DNA from: Leptobrachium leishanense
Lineage: Eukaryota > Chordata > Amphibia > Anura > Megophryidae
NCBI GenBank assembly: GCA_009667805.1
Contig: CM019067.1
Span: 246,547,721 to 246,611,720 of the forward strand
DNA length: 64,000 bases
Direction of reading: 5' to 3'
How positions within the stretch are numbered: the first letter of the stretch is position 1; each line of letters opens with the position of its first letter. The translations under genes and the position numbers were made by a program. The notes beneath the pieces were generated by a model. That model made no database searches. It was not told the DNA's origin and saw nothing but the letters and a program-made list of their open reading frames with translations. Positions 61,720-64,000 of this stretch are shown piece by piece.

Positions 61720-62024
61720 TTATTATGCTTTATTGCTGCTCCGTGACATCCACAGGTGTTTTCAATACCTGATTGAAAACACTTGAATGAACCTCTGTTC
61801 TTCAGAGTGGTAGTCTTTAAGGGGTTGAATAATTGTGTCACTGAAGAATTCACAAAAGAAACATTTACTACTGTATTACAAAACCAATTGATGTCATTTT
61901 AGTTGCATATGGTTCTTTAAAAAGTCCTTGTAGGATTTCATTCTGAATACAATTACAAATGTACACTAAATTCCCTAAAACCCTTTACAACATTGGGGGT
62001 TGAATAATTTTGAACACAACTGTA

Positions 62025-62368
62025 CGTGATAGCGGTCATACGATGTGCATTTTCGTCCGTGATTTTGTACGGATCATCAATAAAACACTTTTTGCGTCTG
62101 GACGTTATGTTGGCCGGAAATTAGCAGCGTCTGACGTCTCCTAATCACGCACACATGCCCCTAGCGGACGCAGCGCACTCTGTACGTCAGTACTAGCGGT
62201 TTGACGTTCTCCAACAAATGCTTTCGTTTGCCACTTGCGTTGCGCAGCCGCACTTTCGTGCGGCCGTTCTTCGTATGCTGCCCTGCATTGGACGTCATTT
62301 GCTGCTAGCATGGCCGTGATTAAGTGTGGCTAAACGCACGTTAATACTGCGCTCGTCTGAACCTAGCC
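62025..62368. mobile_element. Harbinger-like MITE, family B, copy 7 (left part lost)
   Basis: Starts inside the family at cgtgatagcggtcatacg, exactly where other copies read gtattccgtg inverse with a TA, and ends gtctgaacctagcc. The Tc1 copy 3 was inserted at that TA. The other MITE half is no longer on the far side. Confidence 0.88.
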
Positions 62369-63002
62369 TTAGAAAACTCTTCCTGAAATGATGCTAGGCT
62401 TCGTTTGGAAGAGTCCGAATTGGAGCGTTATTTCTTAGCGGCCGTCATTTTTATCGTCTCCAGAAGCTGTCATTGTTAGTACTGGATATCGTCGTCATGT
62501 ATACGTTTACTAGCTAACATGGGTATTGGGGTTCAAACACAAGTCTTTCGTAAGAGCAATCTTAAAATAAACTGAGAAATGGTACATAGCTTAATGAAGT
62601 GTGAGCTAAAACAAGAAGATAAATTGCTCACACAATTTACAGTCTACATTCCCGAGATGGTTGAGCGGTCCAGGGTTATATGGGGATGCTATGATAGCAA
62701 GTGCTGGAAGTTACAAGTAAAATTGAAACTGGAAATGATCGTAAATTTGAGGAAGACTGTGCCCTTGGAAGAAAGCCAATTATTTTGCAGCTCTAATGGT
62801 TTCATAAATGAATATAAATCTTCACAATTTACCAACTGCCATAGTCCTTCATTTCTTACCCTTCAAAGGTCCATCTGTGTGAATACTGATTTCACCAAAA
62901 ACTGTGAATATTAAAGATTTTGCACAAATTACATGATGCTGTGGAGATAATTGTATATTTATTTTGTGTCTAACAAAATCTCTTCTTCTTCTTCTAATGC
63001 AG
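62369..63002. other. No recognisable feature
   Basis: Unassigned; includes an open frame of about 110 codons without recognisable content. Confidence 0.35.
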
Positions 63003-63113
63003 TTTTGCACAGAATTAAATCAGCCATCCCTGCCTAACATTCGTAAGTGGAAAGGGGTTAGAGGTTCGTGGAAATGTGTTACATCCGAAAAGCCATCTTC
63101 CCACCCGAACGAG
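63003..63113 (+). CDS. Candidate coding exon of an unidentified host gene
   Basis: Preceded by a long pyrimidine tract ending ttcttctaatgcag and followed by gag|gtagga. The 111-bp stretch reads in one frame as 37 codons without stop, including LNQPSLPNIRKWKG and RGSWKCVTSEKPS. An internal gtaagt at 63042 would be an alternative donor. I do not recognise the protein. Confidence 0.35.
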
Positions 63114-64000
63114 GTAGGACCAGTGTTTTGTTGTTTTTTTTCTAACAGGGAATTTTCGGTCGGTTCAAGGGAGATGTTTTCAGTTTGTTTTGGCATTAAC
63201 CAACATCTTTTATTGTCCTCATTATTTCTTGGCAAACTGCAGGTATCCGGCTGTTCTTTTCAGAGTCCTGTAATGCGCTGCCAGTACAGAAATAGTGCGC
63301 TGATCTTTGGGGTTTTGCGTACTTCACTCTGGAAAGATCTTTATTGTTATCTTTAATTGTTTTTAATTTTTAATGAGCAGTTAATAGCATGTAGCAGTAT
63401 TGGTCCGTCTTCAATACCTATCTTTAACTTGAGGTTCAGTTAAAGGACCTTTAACCTATAAAATAAGGAGAAATGACTGGATTAGATCTCAGAAATAAAA
63501 ATGTATGTATTCAGCCTATTTTAAAAGGAAGTTCAGCTTCAGCAAGTCTCTTTATTAGCTAGGACAATCTTTATACGATCTCCGTTGTTCATCCACTATT
63601 GCAGTTATGGACTTCATCATAGCCATGGACAGCTTCTTTCCTTGAGCTTTATTCTTTTTTTTTTTTTTCAAACATTATTTTAATTTTTCTTTTCAGAATA
63701 TTTTTTTGCAAAAATAATTTTGTGGATTGAGCCATGTGCTTAACATATTGGAATGAGATCCATTACATTGATGATGCAATATCGAGATGCCTTAGCAACA
63801 ACATGCGGCACCTCATCGATACAGAATACAGCAGTCACATCCAGCAAGAGCTGTAATTTCCATTCATTCCTTTAATATCTATAACAAAAAAAATTGGATG
63901 TGGGTCTGTATGTGTCACCGTGTACCATAAATCCTTTTTCCTACATCATTTGTTTTATTCTATTAGAAATAAGATAATTTGGGACCTGAGATCTTGAAGT
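63114..64000. other. No recognisable feature
   Basis: AT-rich DNA with a poly-T run at about 63656-63669. No repeat ends or gene defended. Confidence 0.4.

Larger units (their letters stand above)
60425..62022 (-). mobile_element. Tc1-type transposon, copy 3, 5' half only
   Basis: The outer end at 62022 is intact and next to TA (62023-62024). The minus strand runs through the 5' untranslated part and the first third of the transposase and stops at the fusion with the family A MITE at 60425. An unrelated 935-bp element interrupts it at 60785-61719. Confidence 0.92.

Overview
The window looks like repeat-dense, intron-rich or intergenic nuclear DNA of a vertebrate, most likely an anuran amphibian. 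I infer this from the repeat mix: IR/DR-type Tc1 transposons, a Gmr1-type Ty3/Gypsy element with integrase ahead of reverse transcriptase, CR1/L2/Rex-group LINEs with a matching SINE, an L1-type ORF1, many hAT and Harbinger-like miniature transposons, and long palindromic elements. A fish or another amphibian cannot be excluded. There is no bacterial gene organisation, no tRNA or rRNA gene, no CRISPR and no complete host gene. Two short stretches (43778-43829 and 63003-63113) look like possible exons of an unidentified host gene.

Layout. 1-8.9 kb: Harbinger-like family A (184-1554, with an insertion), a hAT with 8-bp target duplications (2491-3201), a nearly intact Tc1 (3827-5444). 8.9-18.2 kb: Tc1 relic, tRNA-derived SINE, TTAA-flanked MITE, two more A copies, a palindromic element with three 142-bp tandem units (12331-13258), and a 5'-truncated LINE (15838-16973). 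18.7-25 kb: a Gmr1-like LTR retrotransposon on the minus strand with indistinguishable LTRs (19487-24934). 26.9-29.6 kb: a Harbinger-like MITE interrupted by a hAT (27216-29481), which carries a GC hairpin and a 1.75-kb minisatellite. 31-42 kb: LINE, A, B and C family MITEs, palindromes and nested insertions. 43.8-49.4 kb: exon candidate, LINE 3' end, second Tc1 (dead), and an ORF1-only L1-type retrotransposon (47049-48795) with intact ORF1 and 14-bp target duplications. 49.6-52.7 kb: a 3-kb hAT full of other insertions. 53-57 kb: small palindromes and MITEs. 58.2-59.5 kb: a hAT holding a TA-flanked MITE with the same hairpin and minisatellite cassette as the 27-kb hAT. 59.7-62.4 kb: a rearranged nest (A MITE, Tc1, inverted-concatemer element, B MITE). 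The last 1.6 kb is mostly unassigned.

The components work as autonomous and parasitic pairs. The LINE 3' tail is shared by the SINE. The transposase-less A, B and C MITEs have 3-bp target duplications and need an outside Harbinger transposase. The ORF1-only element needs an outside L1 enzyme. Nested insertions with target duplications and related empty sites give a relative order of events at several places. The most novel-looking material is the ORF1-only L1-type element, the palindromic and inverted-concatemer elements with 14-15 bp target duplications and a recurring GAAACG(C/T)(G/C)-type motif, and the shared hairpin plus minisatellite cassette carried by two unrelated transposons.
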